This document shows, piece after piece, positions 27,533-37,200 of a stretch of DNA of 41,244 nt. The first letter of the stretch is position 1. Each line of letters opens with the position of its first letter. The stretch is from an uncultured beta proteobacterium (GTDB taxonomy: Bacteria; Pseudomonadota; Gammaproteobacteria; Burkholderiales; Burkholderiaceae_C): NCBI GenBank assembly GCA_903822435.1, contig CAIJPE010000127.1, positions 1-41,244 on the forward strand, in the 5' to 3' direction. The position numbers and the translations under genes are program-made. A model generated the notes under the pieces. It did no database searches, was not told the DNA's origin, and worked only from the letters and a program-made list of their open reading frames with translations.

Positions 27533-28438
27533 ATGAACGGCCTGGATTTCCGGATTCACCGGCTGCTGGTGTCGGTGTGGCTGATCGGCGGGTCCGCGAT
27601 GGCGTCGACGACGCGGGCGGCCGAGGCGGGCCCCGCACCGGATGGCGGCGGCCGCATCCAGAACATGGCCGAGGCCATCGTCCTGGTGCCCACCGACCTC
27701 CGGAGAATCTTCAGCTACCCCTTCCAAGAACCGACGGCCTTCGGCCGGTTCGCGCTGGGGGTCGGCGTCCTGATCGCCTTCGACAAACCGCTGACGCGCG
27801 TCACGCAGGATCATGTGGAAGTGCCCTTGAGCGGCTTCCACTTGCGCGAAGCACCCGGTGTGTTCCGAAAGGTCGGCACCGGCGGTACCGATGGCTGGCT
27901 GGCCCTGGGCGTCACGACCGCCTTCCTGGGGGGCCTGGTGTTGGACGACGATCGCAGCCAGAGGGCCGCACTGGCCACCACGAAGTCCATGGCCTATTCG
28001 GTGCTGATTTCGCAGGTCATCCTGAAGTCCATCAGCGGGCGCAAGCGACCCCTGGACTCCTTGAGCCAGGGCTCATCGACCCTGGGGGGCGTCTACACGA
28101 GCAACCCTCTCGACTTCGGCCACTCGCACCTGGTCACGGGCTCCACCCAGGAGGCGAGTTCGTTCCCGTCATTCCATTTCACGCTGTGGTTCGCGGCCGC
28201 CAAGGCTTACCAGGTGGCCTATGACAACTATGCCGTTCCGTACACCGTCGCCACGGTGGGCCTGGCCTCCAACATCCAGGGCCACCATCACTGGTTGTCG
28301 GACATGACGGCAGGCGGGCTCATCGGCACGCTGATCGGCTCGGTCACGGCCCACGACACCTTCGACGGCCAACAGGCCCACCTGTCTGCCGCTTGGACCC
28401 ACGCAGGGCCCACCGCCATGCTGGACTACCGCTTCTGA
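27533..28438 (+). CDS. PAP2-superfamily phosphatase-like protein, exported
   Basis: The product is about 301 residues from ATG 27533 (ATG 27500 gives 312). A signal peptide or anchor (about 1-30) precedes a PAP2-type fold. Motif C1 is KSISGRKRP and motif C2 is SFPSFH; the third block is SNIQGHHHWLSD. These acid-phosphatase motifs define enzymes that dephosphorylate lipid or nucleotide phosphates through a phospho-His intermediate. In the third block the usual SRxxxxxHxxxD has Asn in place of Arg, which may weaken phosphate binding. The final segment (AAWTHAGPTAMLDYRF) ends in an aromatic residue, as in outer-membrane or periplasmic PAP2 proteins. The gene stands alone, convergent with the genes to its right. 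The substrate cannot be predicted. Confidence 0.82.
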   Translation: MNGLDFRIHRLLVSVWLIGGSAMASTTRAAEAGPAPDGGGRIQNMAEAIVLVPTDLRRIFSYPFQEPTAFGRFALGVGVLIAFDKPLTRVTQDHVEVPLSGFHLREAPGVFRKVGTGGTDGWLALGVTTAFLGGLVLDDDRSQRAALATTKSMAYSVLISQVILKSISGRKRPLDSLSQGSSTLGGVYTSNPLDFGHSHLVTGSTQEASSFPSFHFTLWFAAAKAYQVAYDNYAVPYTVATVGLASNIQGHHHWLSDMTAGGLIGTLIGSVTAHDTFDGQQAHLSAAWTHAGPTAMLDYRF

Positions 28439-28571
28439 GGCCTCCAAGGCCGTTCGGGCGTCGTCGGTCGGCACGACCAGGGCGGCCCGTGGTGCTTCAG
28501 GCCGCGAAGCGAACGTGGTCGCCAACGACAACGCTGAGCATGTCTCCGTTCTGCTCACGGATCTGCCGGGA

Positions 28572-28956
28572 TCACTGTCCGCGATGAACCTGCCTTGCAT
28601 CGAGGCCGCCAACCGGGGTGAACAGCAAGTGTTCGAGTGCGCGAACCCGACGCCCGACGGCATCGGAATTCGACATAGCCTGGCGACTGGCCTTCGGCGA
28701 GTCGTGGATGGCAGGATCGACGCCGACCCGCCGCAGGGGCGTGACCAGTGCCGCCCAATCCCCCGGCTCCACCAGGCTTCGCAACCACCTGCCGGCGGGT
28801 CGTGTTTGCAGGGCTCGCAACCAGGCTGCATCGATGTCGTCGTCGACCCACTCGACCCGCGCGCGCCGGGCGCAGCAGACCGAAGGCCACCAGCGAGAGG
28901 CTTCTGGATGCCGAGGTCACGGCCGGACCCGTCTGTGCAAAGAACCGCCGATTCAA
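28572..28956 (-). pseudogene. Possible frameshifted small gene of unknown function
   Basis: No family is recognised. On the minus strand, the frame from TTG 28956 reads through a plausible start (RRFFAQTGPAVTSASRSLSL). Near 28857-28867, in an alternating CG run, the sensible reading moves to another frame (VEWVDDDIDAAWLRAL, then EPGDWAALVTPLRRVG) and stops at 28572. A single-base indel would join them into about 125 residues. Without it, only an 82-codon frame from TTG 28820 remains. It lies just downstream of another frameshifted frame. It may be decay of an accessory gene, a sequencing error or chance. Confidence 0.3.
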
Positions 28957-28989
28957 GCGCTGGCACGATGCGCGTGTCGGCCGGGATGG

Positions 28990-29558
28990 TTACGCATCCG
29001 CGACGGAGCGGGGCGCGCCGGGGACCGGCCACTGGTCGACGAGCGTCAATGTGCGCATCAGTGCCGCCTGGCTGCCTTGCAGGAGTTTGACCTGCAACAA
29101 CTCGGGCTCGACGCCGAGCCACGGCAGATGGCGCTGGACCCGCCCATCGATGACCGCGCGCGTTCCCTGCCCGACTGCACCGATCCGATAGCGCACGCCC
29201 TCGCGAAGCCTGAACATCGCAATGCGCTCGAAGTCGTTGCCCCAGAACCAGGCATTCAGCTGCTGCTCCAGGTAGGTCCAGGTCCAGGCGCGCTTGTAGT
29301 CGCCCGCCGACACATTCTCGATCGAGGCCCTGGACTGATCCGGGGCACGAAGAAGCAGTTCCCGTACAGATAGCTGCCGACCTGGTCCACGGGACGTCCG
29401 CGAATCAGGATCTTTCTTCGCGGGGTGGAAGAGAAACAGCGAAAGATGACATTCACGCCCGTGGAGGTGGCCTGGGCAGGTGGTCCATCGAAGCCATCCC
29501 GTTCCCATTCGGGGATGCCTGCCGTGGACGCGTCCATGTCCCAAGCACCCGGCGTCAC
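28990..29558 (-). pseudogene. Frameshifted gene downstream of the Ig/NHL lipoprotein
   Basis: On the minus strand a frame starts at GTG 29558, overlapping the stop codon of the large lipoprotein gene (GTGA), and reads STPRRKILIRGRPVDQVGSY and GNCFFVP. At a run of four identical bases (29342-29345) the protein-like sequence moves to another frame: SRASIENVSAGDYKRAWTW, NAWFWGNDFERIAMFRLREG, then a stop at 28990. One extra base in that run would give about 189 residues. The second part is rich in Trp, Tyr and mixed charges, unlike a random shadow frame. I do not recognise the family. Its end-to-start coupling suggests a partner of the lipoprotein. It is either a real frameshift or an assembly error. 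Confidence 0.45.
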
Positions 29559-32500
29559 GGGAAGGTGGCCACGAACACGCCATTGTCCGACGTGATCGCG
29601 ATCTGCTTGTCGGCGATCACGGCGATCGAGGTGATGTAGCCCAGAGAGGCTGGCAACGCATCGACGATGTTGCCAATTCCGCCCGGACTGCCTACGACCG
29701 TGGTGACCACGCCGGCCGAGCTCACCTGCCGGACAGTGCGCGCAACCGGGCCGCTGTAGCCACCATTAAAAAGTGGACCTGACAGTTCACCGACGAACAA
29801 GGTCCCCAGGCGATTGATCGCAATTGTCACTGGGGCGGCAAATCGCGCGGCCGAGCCGACCCCGTCCGCCGTGCCTATCTGCCCAACCGTGCCGGCGAAG
29901 ACACTGATGACACCTTGGGCAGACACCCGGTATATCGCGTGCGCGAACGGTGCTGCAACGAACAGGGCTCCAGAACCGTCGATTGCCATCACGTTCCACA
30001 AACCGGCCCCTCTGGCCCACTCCGTGGTAACCCCCGCCTGCGTGATGCGGCGGATCTGTTCACTGCGCGATGCGCTGTCGTACATCGACACATAGACATT
30101 TGCCGCCGCATCCACCGCCACGCCGATGGGAGACTCGACCGATGCAAAGGTACTAACCACTCCGAGAGGTGTAATTCGGCGAATGCTGTTGTTTCCTTGG
30201 TCGGCCACATAGAGGTTGCCTGCGCCATCAATGGCCATGCCAAGCGGCGAACTCTGGGTTTGCGCCGGATCGGGGGTCAAGCCGCAGCCGCCGGAATTAA
30301 ATTGGAACTGGGCGTTGCTGCCGTTCCCATCACTGTAGCCGCATTGCCCTGGACTGCCCGCTAGGGTGCTCACCACGCCGGCCGGCGTGACCTTGCGGAT
30401 GGTGTAGCTGAAGCTGTCCACCGTGTAGACATTCCCTTGCGCGTCGGCCACGCTGGCCACGGGGGCCGAGAAGCGGGCCGCACTGCCCGTGCCGTCGACG
30501 TTGCCGAAGTCGGGCCCCAGGCCGGCAAAGGTGGTCACGGCATTGGTCGTGGCGATGCGGCGGATGCTGTTGTTCTCCTCATCGGCCACGTACAGGTTGC
30601 CGCCGGCATCGCGGGCGACGCCGCTGGGCCTGCGGAAGCGGGCCGTCCCGCCCGTGGCGTCCACGTAGCCACGCTGCACCACGGCGCCGGCCACGGTGGA
30701 CACGACGTTGGCCGGGGTGATGCGCCGGATCACCTCGTTGAAGCTGTCGGCGACGTAGATGTTCCCGGATGCGTCGATGGACATGCCCCGCGGCCAGTTG
30801 AGGCTGCCTGCACCGAGTTCGAGGGAAGCCCCGGTCGTGGGGTTGAACCGGCAGATGCGGTGGCTGCCGCCGCCCTGGTGCGCAACGTAGATGTTGTTGC
30901 TCGAATCGACGGCCACCCCTTCCGGGAAGCTCACCGGGGTCGTGCAAGTCGGGTTCAGCGTGGTCACGACCCCGGCGGGCGTGACCTTGCGAACGCTGTC
31001 GCCGTAGGAGTCGGCGACGATGATGTTGCCGCTGCCGTCGATCGCCAGGTCCTGCGGGCCCATGAAGCGTGCGGCCGAGCCGGTGCCATCCAAGCTGCCG
31101 GAGGCCTGCTGGGCACCGGCCAACGTGGTGACGACGCCGGCGGTGGTGATCTTGCGGATCGCGCCCCCATCGGTGACAAAGACGGTGCCGGACGTGTCCA
31201 CGGCCACCCCGGTGGGGTTCTGGAAACGGGCTGCGAAGCCTGTGCCGTCGACATTGCCCGTCTGCCCCGGCAGGCCGGCAATGGTGGTCACCGCGCCTTG
31301 CGCTGACACCTTGCGCACGGTGGCGCTGGCCTGGTCGGCCACGTACAGGTTGCCGGAGGTATCGATGGCGACCCGCGTGGGCCGGCCAAAGCGCGCGCTC
31401 GTGCCCCAGCCGTCGCATGTGCCGGCCCCGCCCAGGGTACCCGCCAGCAGCGTGAGGTAGCCGGTGCGGGCGGCGGTGGCCGTCTGCGAACCCAACTGAG
31501 ACGGCATCGTGGCCGAACCCCAGGTGGCCACGGCACGGCAGATGCCGCTGTTCATGTAGGCCGTGACCGTGCTGCCGTAGGCGGCGCCCGTGGGCTGGGC
31601 CGACGCATTGAATTGGCCATCGTCCTTGAAGTCGGCACTGAGCTGGCGCAGGAAGGACAGCGCCGGCGAGACCAGCGAACTGTCGAACAGCGCGCCGGCG
31701 ACCGGCAACCCGGCGATGACGGCACCGTAGCGACCGGCGTGCGAATTGGTCAAGGTCCCGCTGGCCGACACGTCGGTCAACGGCGTCACGAAGTTCGTGA
31801 TGTCGACCGGCCGATAAGGATCCGGGAGCTTGGTGTTCAACTGGGCCTTCATGAGGTCGTTGGCAGCCTGCATCGATGAGGCCGTCATGCCCGTTTCAAC
31901 CCCGCCGGCCTGCTGCAGCGCGTATTGATAGGCCGCTTCGCTCAGGGGATTGACGCTGACGTGGTGCGCCAGCACCGGCACCATCACACGCAGCTTTGCA
32001 CCCTGCATCGACAGCCAGGTGCGCTTGGCCTCGTCGTAGTACTCACCGCTGCCGTTGTCGGCGAACTCGACGATGAAGGGCCCGCCGTAACCCAGCGGCT
32101 TGAGCGAGACCAGGTAATTGGTGCAGGGCAGCGCCGGGCACACGGCGACGGTGCCCAGCACCTGCCCGCTGGGCTTGCGCACGGTGACCTGCACCTTGCG
32201 CATGGCCGACAGCCCGGGGCCCGCAGAGGCACCTCCGCCGTCCCCGCCCACGCCACTGGCGCCGCCGTCGCCGGTGTCCGCTCCACCCGTGCAGTTGACC
32301 GTGGCGCACGCGCTGCTGTCCGCCAGCAGGACGAACTCCACGCGCAGGGTGGCGGCGCGGCTGGTCACCGAGCCCCCCCCGTTGCTGACCAGCACCCGGA
32401 ACTGCTTGCCGGAGTCGCCCTGTACCGCGGCTGAGAAAACGTAGGACGATGCACCACCGCCCGAAACGCTGGACCAGTTGGCGCCGCCGTCGCTGCTGGA

Positions 32501-34090
32501 CTGCCATTGGTAGCTCAGCGAGGAGCCCGTGGCGGCAACCTGGAAGAAGGCGTCCAGGCCCGCGCCGACGGATTGGTCGGCGGGTTGCGTGGTGATGGTG
32601 GGCGCGACGATCAGCGCCGTGACGGTGAGCGCGGCCACGGCACTGGTGGTCGAGCCCAGCGCACCCGTGACCACCACCCGGAACTGCGCGCCGTTGTCGC
32701 CCAGCGCCGCCGTGAACGCCAGCGTCGGGCCGGTGGCCGAAGCAACGTCGACCCAGGTGGAACCACCCAGGCGCTGCCACTGGAAGCCGACGGCATTGGT
32801 GGCGCCAACCGTGAAACTGGCCGTGCTGCCTTCCACGACGGTGACGCTGGAAGGTTGCTGGGTGACTGCCAGCGGCCCAACCACGGTCAGGGACGCGACC
32901 CCGCTGGTCAAGCTGCCCGCACTGTTGCTGACCACCACGCGGTATTGCTTGCCGCTGTCCGAGATGGCGGTATTGCCCAGCACCAGCGCGGAGCCGCTGC
33001 CGCCCGTGACGTCGGACCAGCTGCCGCCCGAGTTGGCGCTGACTTGCCATCGGTAGGCAACCGAAGTTCCGCCGGCCACGACGGAGAAGGTGGCCGACTG
33101 GCCCGCCGTGACGGTCGTGCTCTGCGGGCCGGTGCTGATGCTCGGCGCGACCACGGCGGCCGCGACGGAAAGTACAGCGACGCTGCTGGTCACCGGGCCG
33201 CCGGTGCCGCTCACCACCACGCGCAACTGCAATCCGTTGATGGCCAGCGTCGCCGTGAAGCTGTAGCTGGGCGCCGTGGCGCCCGGCTGGTCGGTCCAGG
33301 TGGAGCCGACCAGCCGCTGCCATTGGTAGCCGCTGGCATTGTCGGCAGCCACGGTGAAGGTTGCCGTGGCGCCATCGGTGGCCGATTGATTGGAGGGCTG
33401 GGCCGTGACGACGACGTTGCCTTGAACGGACAGCAGTGCGCTGCGGCTGGTCAGCGAGGCTGCGCCAGGACCGCTGACGAGGACGCGGTATTGGTTGCCG
33501 TTGGCGCCAACCGCCACGGCCGGAACGACCAGCGTCGCATTGGTACCGCCGGCCACGTCGGACCAGGCGACGCCGCCATTGGTGCTGACCTGCCAGCGGT
33601 AGACCGGCGCCGTGCCGCTGACACCGACAGTGAAGGAAGCATCCAGCCCCTGGGCCACCGTGACGGGCTGGGGATCGCTGGCGATGGCCACGGCCACGGG
33701 CGTGACGGTCAACGTTGCCACGCTGCTGGTGGCGGAGCCGCCCGTGCCCGTGACCACCACCCGCACCTGGAGCCCATTGGCCGCGTAGGCCGCACTGAAC
33801 GTGTAGTTGGCGGCCACCGCGCCGCTCACGTCGGACCAGTTGGATCCCACGAGGCGCTGCCATTGGTATGACACGGCATTGCTGGCGACGACGTTGAACG
33901 CCGCTGTCGCGCCGTCGGCCACGGATTGGCTGCCCGGCTGCGTCGTGATCGCCACCTGGGTGCCGTCGACGATGACGCCGCCACCGCCACCGCCGCCCCC
34001 ACCACAGCCTGGGATCGCCCCCACCCCGAGGACCAACATCAGGATGGCGGCCGCTGAACGCAAGGCCGCGAGCAAGGATCGAACAGGCAT
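29555..34090 (-). CDS. Large lipoprotein with six Ig-like domains and NHL repeats
   Basis: This 1511-residue protein starts with a lipoprotein signal; the lipid-carrying residue is Cys29, followed by nine glycines. Six Ig-like domains of about 90 residues (about 45-590) alternate between two forms, marked by YQWQRL and YRWQVS. A Gly/Asp-rich linker with Cys residues (about 595-650) leads to a region of unknown fold (about 655-880). About eleven or twelve NHL-type repeats follow (about 890-1505), each with a pattern like VAIDTSGNLYVAD and IRKVTPAGVVTT, enough for two six-bladed propellers. It is probably anchored in the outer membrane and facing outward, for binding to proteins or polysaccharides. 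The nearby caspase-like and beta-helix genes on the same strand may be functionally linked. No enzyme motif is seen. Confidence 0.88.
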   Translation of the reverse strand: MPVRSLLAALRSAAAILMLVLGVGAIPGCGGGGGGGGGVIVDGTQVAITTQPGSQSVADGATAAFNVVASNAVSYQWQRLVGSNWSDVSGAVAANYTFSAAYAANGLQVRVVVTGTGGSATSSVATLTVTPVAVAIASDPQPVTVAQGLDASFTVGVSGTAPVYRWQVSTNGGVAWSDVAGGTNATLVVPAVAVGANGNQYRVLVSGPGAASLTSRSALLSVQGNVVVTAQPSNQSATDGATATFTVAADNASGYQWQRLVGSTWTDQPGATAPSYSFTATLAINGLQLRVVVSGTGGPVTSSVAVLSVAAAVVAPSISTGPQSTTVTAGQSATFSVVAGGTSVAYRWQVSANSGGSWSDVTGGSGSALVLGNTAISDSGKQYRVVVSNSAGSLTSGVASLTVVGPLAVTQQPSSVTVVEGSTASFTVGATNAVGFQWQRLGGSTWVDVASATGPTLAFTAALGDNGAQFRVVVTGALGSTTSAVAALTVTALIVAPTITTQPADQSVGAGLDAFFQVAATGSSLSYQWQSSSDGGANWSSVSGGGASSYVFSAAVQGDSGKQFRVLVSNGGGSVTSRAATLRVEFVLLADSSACATVNCTGGADTGDGGASGVGGDGGGASAGPGLSAMRKVQVTVRKPSGQVLGTVAVCPALPCTNYLVSLKPLGYGGPFIVEFADNGSGEYYDEAKRTWLSMQGAKLRVMVPVLAHHVSVNPLSEAAYQYALQQAGGVETGMTASSMQAANDLMKAQLNTKLPDPYRPVDITNFVTPLTDVSASGTLTNSHAGRYGAVIAGLPVAGALFDSSLVSPALSFLRQLSADFKDDGQFNASAQPTGAAYGSTVTAYMNSGICRAVATWGSATMPSQLGSQTATAARTGYLTLLAGTLGGAGTCDGWGTSARFGRPTRVAIDTSGNLYVADQASATVRKVSAQGAVTTIAGLPGQTGNVDGTGFAARFQNPTGVAVDTSGTVFVTDGGAIRKITTAGVVTTLAGAQQASGSLDGTGSAARFMGPQDLAIDGSGNIIVADSYGDSVRKVTPAGVVTTLNPTCTTPVSFPEGVAVDSSNNIYVAHQGGGSHRICRFNPTTGASLELGAGSLNWPRGMSIDASGNIYVADSFNEVIRRITPANVVSTVAGAVVQRGYVDATGGTARFRRPSGVARDAGGNLYVADEENNSIRRIATTNAVTTFAGLGPDFGNVDGTGSAARFSAPVASVADAQGNVYTVDSFSYTIRKVTPAGVVSTLAGSPGQCGYSDGNGSNAQFQFNSGGCGLTPDPAQTQSSPLGMAIDGAGNLYVADQGNNSIRRITPLGVVSTFASVESPIGVAVDAAANVYVSMYDSASRSEQIRRITQAGVTTEWARGAGLWNVMAIDGSGALFVAAPFAHAIYRVSAQGVISVFAGTVGQIGTADGVGSAARFAAPVTIAINRLGTLFVGELSGPLFNGGYSGPVARTVRQVSSAGVVTTVVGSPGGIGNIVDALPASLGYITSIAVIADKQIAITSDNGVFVATFP

Positions 34091-34119
34091 GGTTTGCTGG
34101 GCCTCTAGGGTGGATCTCG

Positions 34120-34138
34120 AAAGGCGAGAACCGCCTTT
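34120..34138 (-). terminator. Small hairpin between the caspase-like and Ig/NHL genes
   Basis: A perfect 7-base inverted repeat (34120-34126 and 34132-34138, five-base loop) lies about 95 bases after the caspase-like gene and 30 bases before the Ig/NHL start. In the minus direction the second arm ends in TTT. It could be a weak terminator or a leader hairpin. Confidence 0.4.
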
Positions 34139-34232
34139 TCACCAGTTTAGGCGTTAGGAAAGGACCTGTCTGCGGTTCCAGCCCCCCCTCGGTTGGGTGC
34201 CAAGGGATTGCGAGTAGTCGACCCGGAGGCTG

Positions 34233-37200
34233 TCAGAGGCGGGCGAGCTCGAAGTCAGGAACGCCGATCGGAGCGAGCGAAACCGGTGTCTGCTCGCCCT
34301 TGGTCAGGCGCCGGACCGACTCCGATACGTAGTAGTCCAGGCCCTTGTAGGTGACGCGCCCGATCCGCAGCGGATCCGCCTTGCCGCCCAGTCCGTCGAT
34401 GAGGGCCAGGGTGAAGGCACCGTTGCCCCAGGCGTCGGACTCCAGCGACTCCTGCCGTCCTGAACTTGCCGCAAAGACGACCACCCCGTTATCCGACAGG
34501 TCGTTGACGAAGCGGGCTACCTCCGAGTGGCGTGCCGTGGTGGAGCCCAAGGCGTTGCCGGCATGGCAGGTGTCGATGAACATCAGGGCCCGCCCGGGGA
34601 TGCGCCTCAAGGCCTGCCGGATCTCGCCATCCGACAGCGCCGTGCCCCGCAGGTCCTCGTGGTGGGCGTCGGCCGTCAGGAAGTAGTAGCTGCCCGAGGG
34701 ACCGTTGGCACCGTGCCCGGCCATGAACAACATGTAGGTGTCGCCCTTGCCGCCCTGCAGGGCCAGCCACTTCAGCGCGGCCAGCAGATTCGGCCGCGAT
34801 GCCTCCCGGTCCAGCAGCTGGCGGACAACGACCTCGCGGTACAGCTTGCTTTGCTGCGCACGGATGGCTTGCGCAAAATCGCCGGCATCCTTGGCGGCCA
34901 GGCGCAGGCGGTAGGCCGGCCGCGCATAGTCGCTGATGCCGACGGCCAGCACGAACAGCCGCCCGCCCACCGCCGCGGCCGACGCCGGCGCGATGAGGGC
35001 CAGGGTGGGGGCGGGCTGGGTCAGACGCGCCGAGGTGTCCGCAGCCATCCCCGATACCGTCCCGCTGGGCACCAACGGCCCGACGGACGCCGACGGTGCG
35101 GGCAAGGTGGACTGCAGCGAAGCCAGGGGCGCAGGGCGGGGGCGAACCGCCAGCACCCACGGCTCGGAAAGCCCGTTGCGGTCGCGCGCCAGCAATTGCA
35201 CCGAGGCGGCATCGGCGGGGATCTGGATCTTCACGCGGCCACTCAGCAGGCCGTCGCTGGCGCGTTCCAGCGCCGCTGCCACTTCGCCGCCCGGCCTGCC
35301 GTCGATGCGCCACTCGAAGGCCAGCCCCAGGTCATGGGAACGCACGGACACCGGAATGTCGACCACCACCTCGGCCGGCGCTGCAGGCACCACGAACTCG
35401 ATGGTGCGCCAAGACGATTGCAGCACGGGTGGCAATGCCTGGGGCATGAGCAGCACCGCGAGCGGGGGCGGCAGCGACATGGCCACCGCCAAGGCTGGCT
35501 GCTGGGGCGGCGGCAGCCGCAATGGCGCCAGCGGGTCGGAACCCGTCACGGAAGCGGGTGGCAGGCGCGAGGCGAGAGCCTTCGTGGCCTCCGGACCCAA
35601 TTCCAGCGCCACCTCGGCGGCATGCCGGCGCGAGGCTTCCGCGGCATCCAGCGTCTGCAACAGCAAATCGATGTACCGGGGCTGGTGGAAGCGCTCGCGA
35701 AACTGTGCCACGGGGTAGTAGTCGGCTGCGCTGCCGTCCGGTCGATTGACGACCCAGCCGACCAGCCGATCGGCCCCCACGGCAGCATCGAAGTAGCCAT
35801 CGGGTGTCCACATGACCCAGCGTCGATCCCGGAGCACCAGCAAGGCCAGAAGCTCCTCGCCGTCGCTGGCGCGATACAGGTGGACGGTGCCGTCGAGCAT
35901 GGCGGCCACCACCACCCGGCCGCCCCGGGCCAGGTTCACCGCGCGCACCTCGGTCTGCGTCTGGCGCCGCCACACGGTGGCACCGCCCACGCCAATGCGC
36001 CACAGTGCACGGCTGGTGCCCAGGACGGCGTCAGGGCCGTTGGCAAACAGGACCGCGGCCCGCGAGACCTCGTCCGCCGCCAGAGCGATGCGCGCACCAT
36101 TGACCTGCGGCGTCCGATGGTTTTCCCAATCGGACGGCGCGTCGAGCAGCCCCCGACGCAGCAGCGGCGGCTCTACCGCCGTGCCACGTCCGTTGGCCAC
36201 GACACGCTGTGAGAAGTCGAATTCCACCGGGTTGCCACCGCCATCCAGCGTCCAGCTCAACCGCTGGCCGTCGCCGCCGACGCGCAGGTTCCCAGCGCCG
36301 TCGAGATCCGGCAGATCGGCTCGCACAGGCTGGCTCTTTCGGCCTGGCAGATCGAGCACGCCCCAGGACCCGTCGGCCGAGGCCCATGCGTACCGGCCGT
36401 CGGGCAGCGCATGCAAGTCGGTGATGGTGGATGCCGCACCGCTGTCCAGTTCATCCATCGACCGGGCGCCGGGCTCGGCCACCACCAGGCGCGTGTTTCG
36501 GCGGCCATAGCCATAGTCGCCGGCGGCGACGACCCGCTTGCCGTCACCCGTCCAAGCCACGCTCATGAGGGTTTCACGGCCCAGCGCTGGGGGGGCCACG
36601 CCCTGCGTCAGGCGCTGTGTCCGCATGTCCACCACGTCCGGCGCCTTGCCGGGCGAGTAGTAGCCGATGGCCAGGGCGCCACCATCCGGCGACAGGGCCA
36701 GTGACACCGGATTGGCCGCGACCTGCCGCCGCCACTGTTCGACGTAGCGCGGCCGGGCGCCCGTGCCCTGGTCGCGATAGACCCGCAGGCTGCCATCCAG
36801 GCTGGCAGCCGCCAGGATCCCCGGCCCCACAGCCAGCGCGTACACGCCGCCATCGAACGGGTCTGCAAAGGTCTGCGAACCGTCGATGTCGAAGGCCCGC
36901 ACGCCATGCTCGCCGGCGTAGGCGGCGATCAGCGCGCTGCCGTCCGGGCTCCACAACAGGCGTTTGACATCGCCGCCGCGGGCATCGAATCGGCGCAGGA
37001 ATTCGCCCGTTTCGGCGTCGTGGATCTGGATGCCGGGGCCCGCCGAACCGACGATGGCCGAGGTGCCCCCCACAGCCAGCCAACCACGCTGCGCGTTCAA
37101 GGCAACGCCATAGACCCGCCCGGCTTCGTTGCGTCCCACCGGGGGACGCAAGACGCGCCGCAAGGCTCCCCCGGAAAGCGACCACAGCCGGGCCGATTTG

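Noticed and set aside
32340..33960. Regular repeats of about 270 bases that might look like a repeat array or CRISPR
   Set aside because: The period and sequence correspond to Ig-like protein domains in the coding frame; there are no short identical repeats with unique spacers.
32043..34142. 699-codon minus-strand frame inside the Ig/NHL gene
   Set aside because: It is a shifted frame of the repeat region. Its Arg/Gly/His-rich translation is typical of GC-rich shadow frames, whereas the chosen frame shows a lipobox, Ig-like and NHL repeats.
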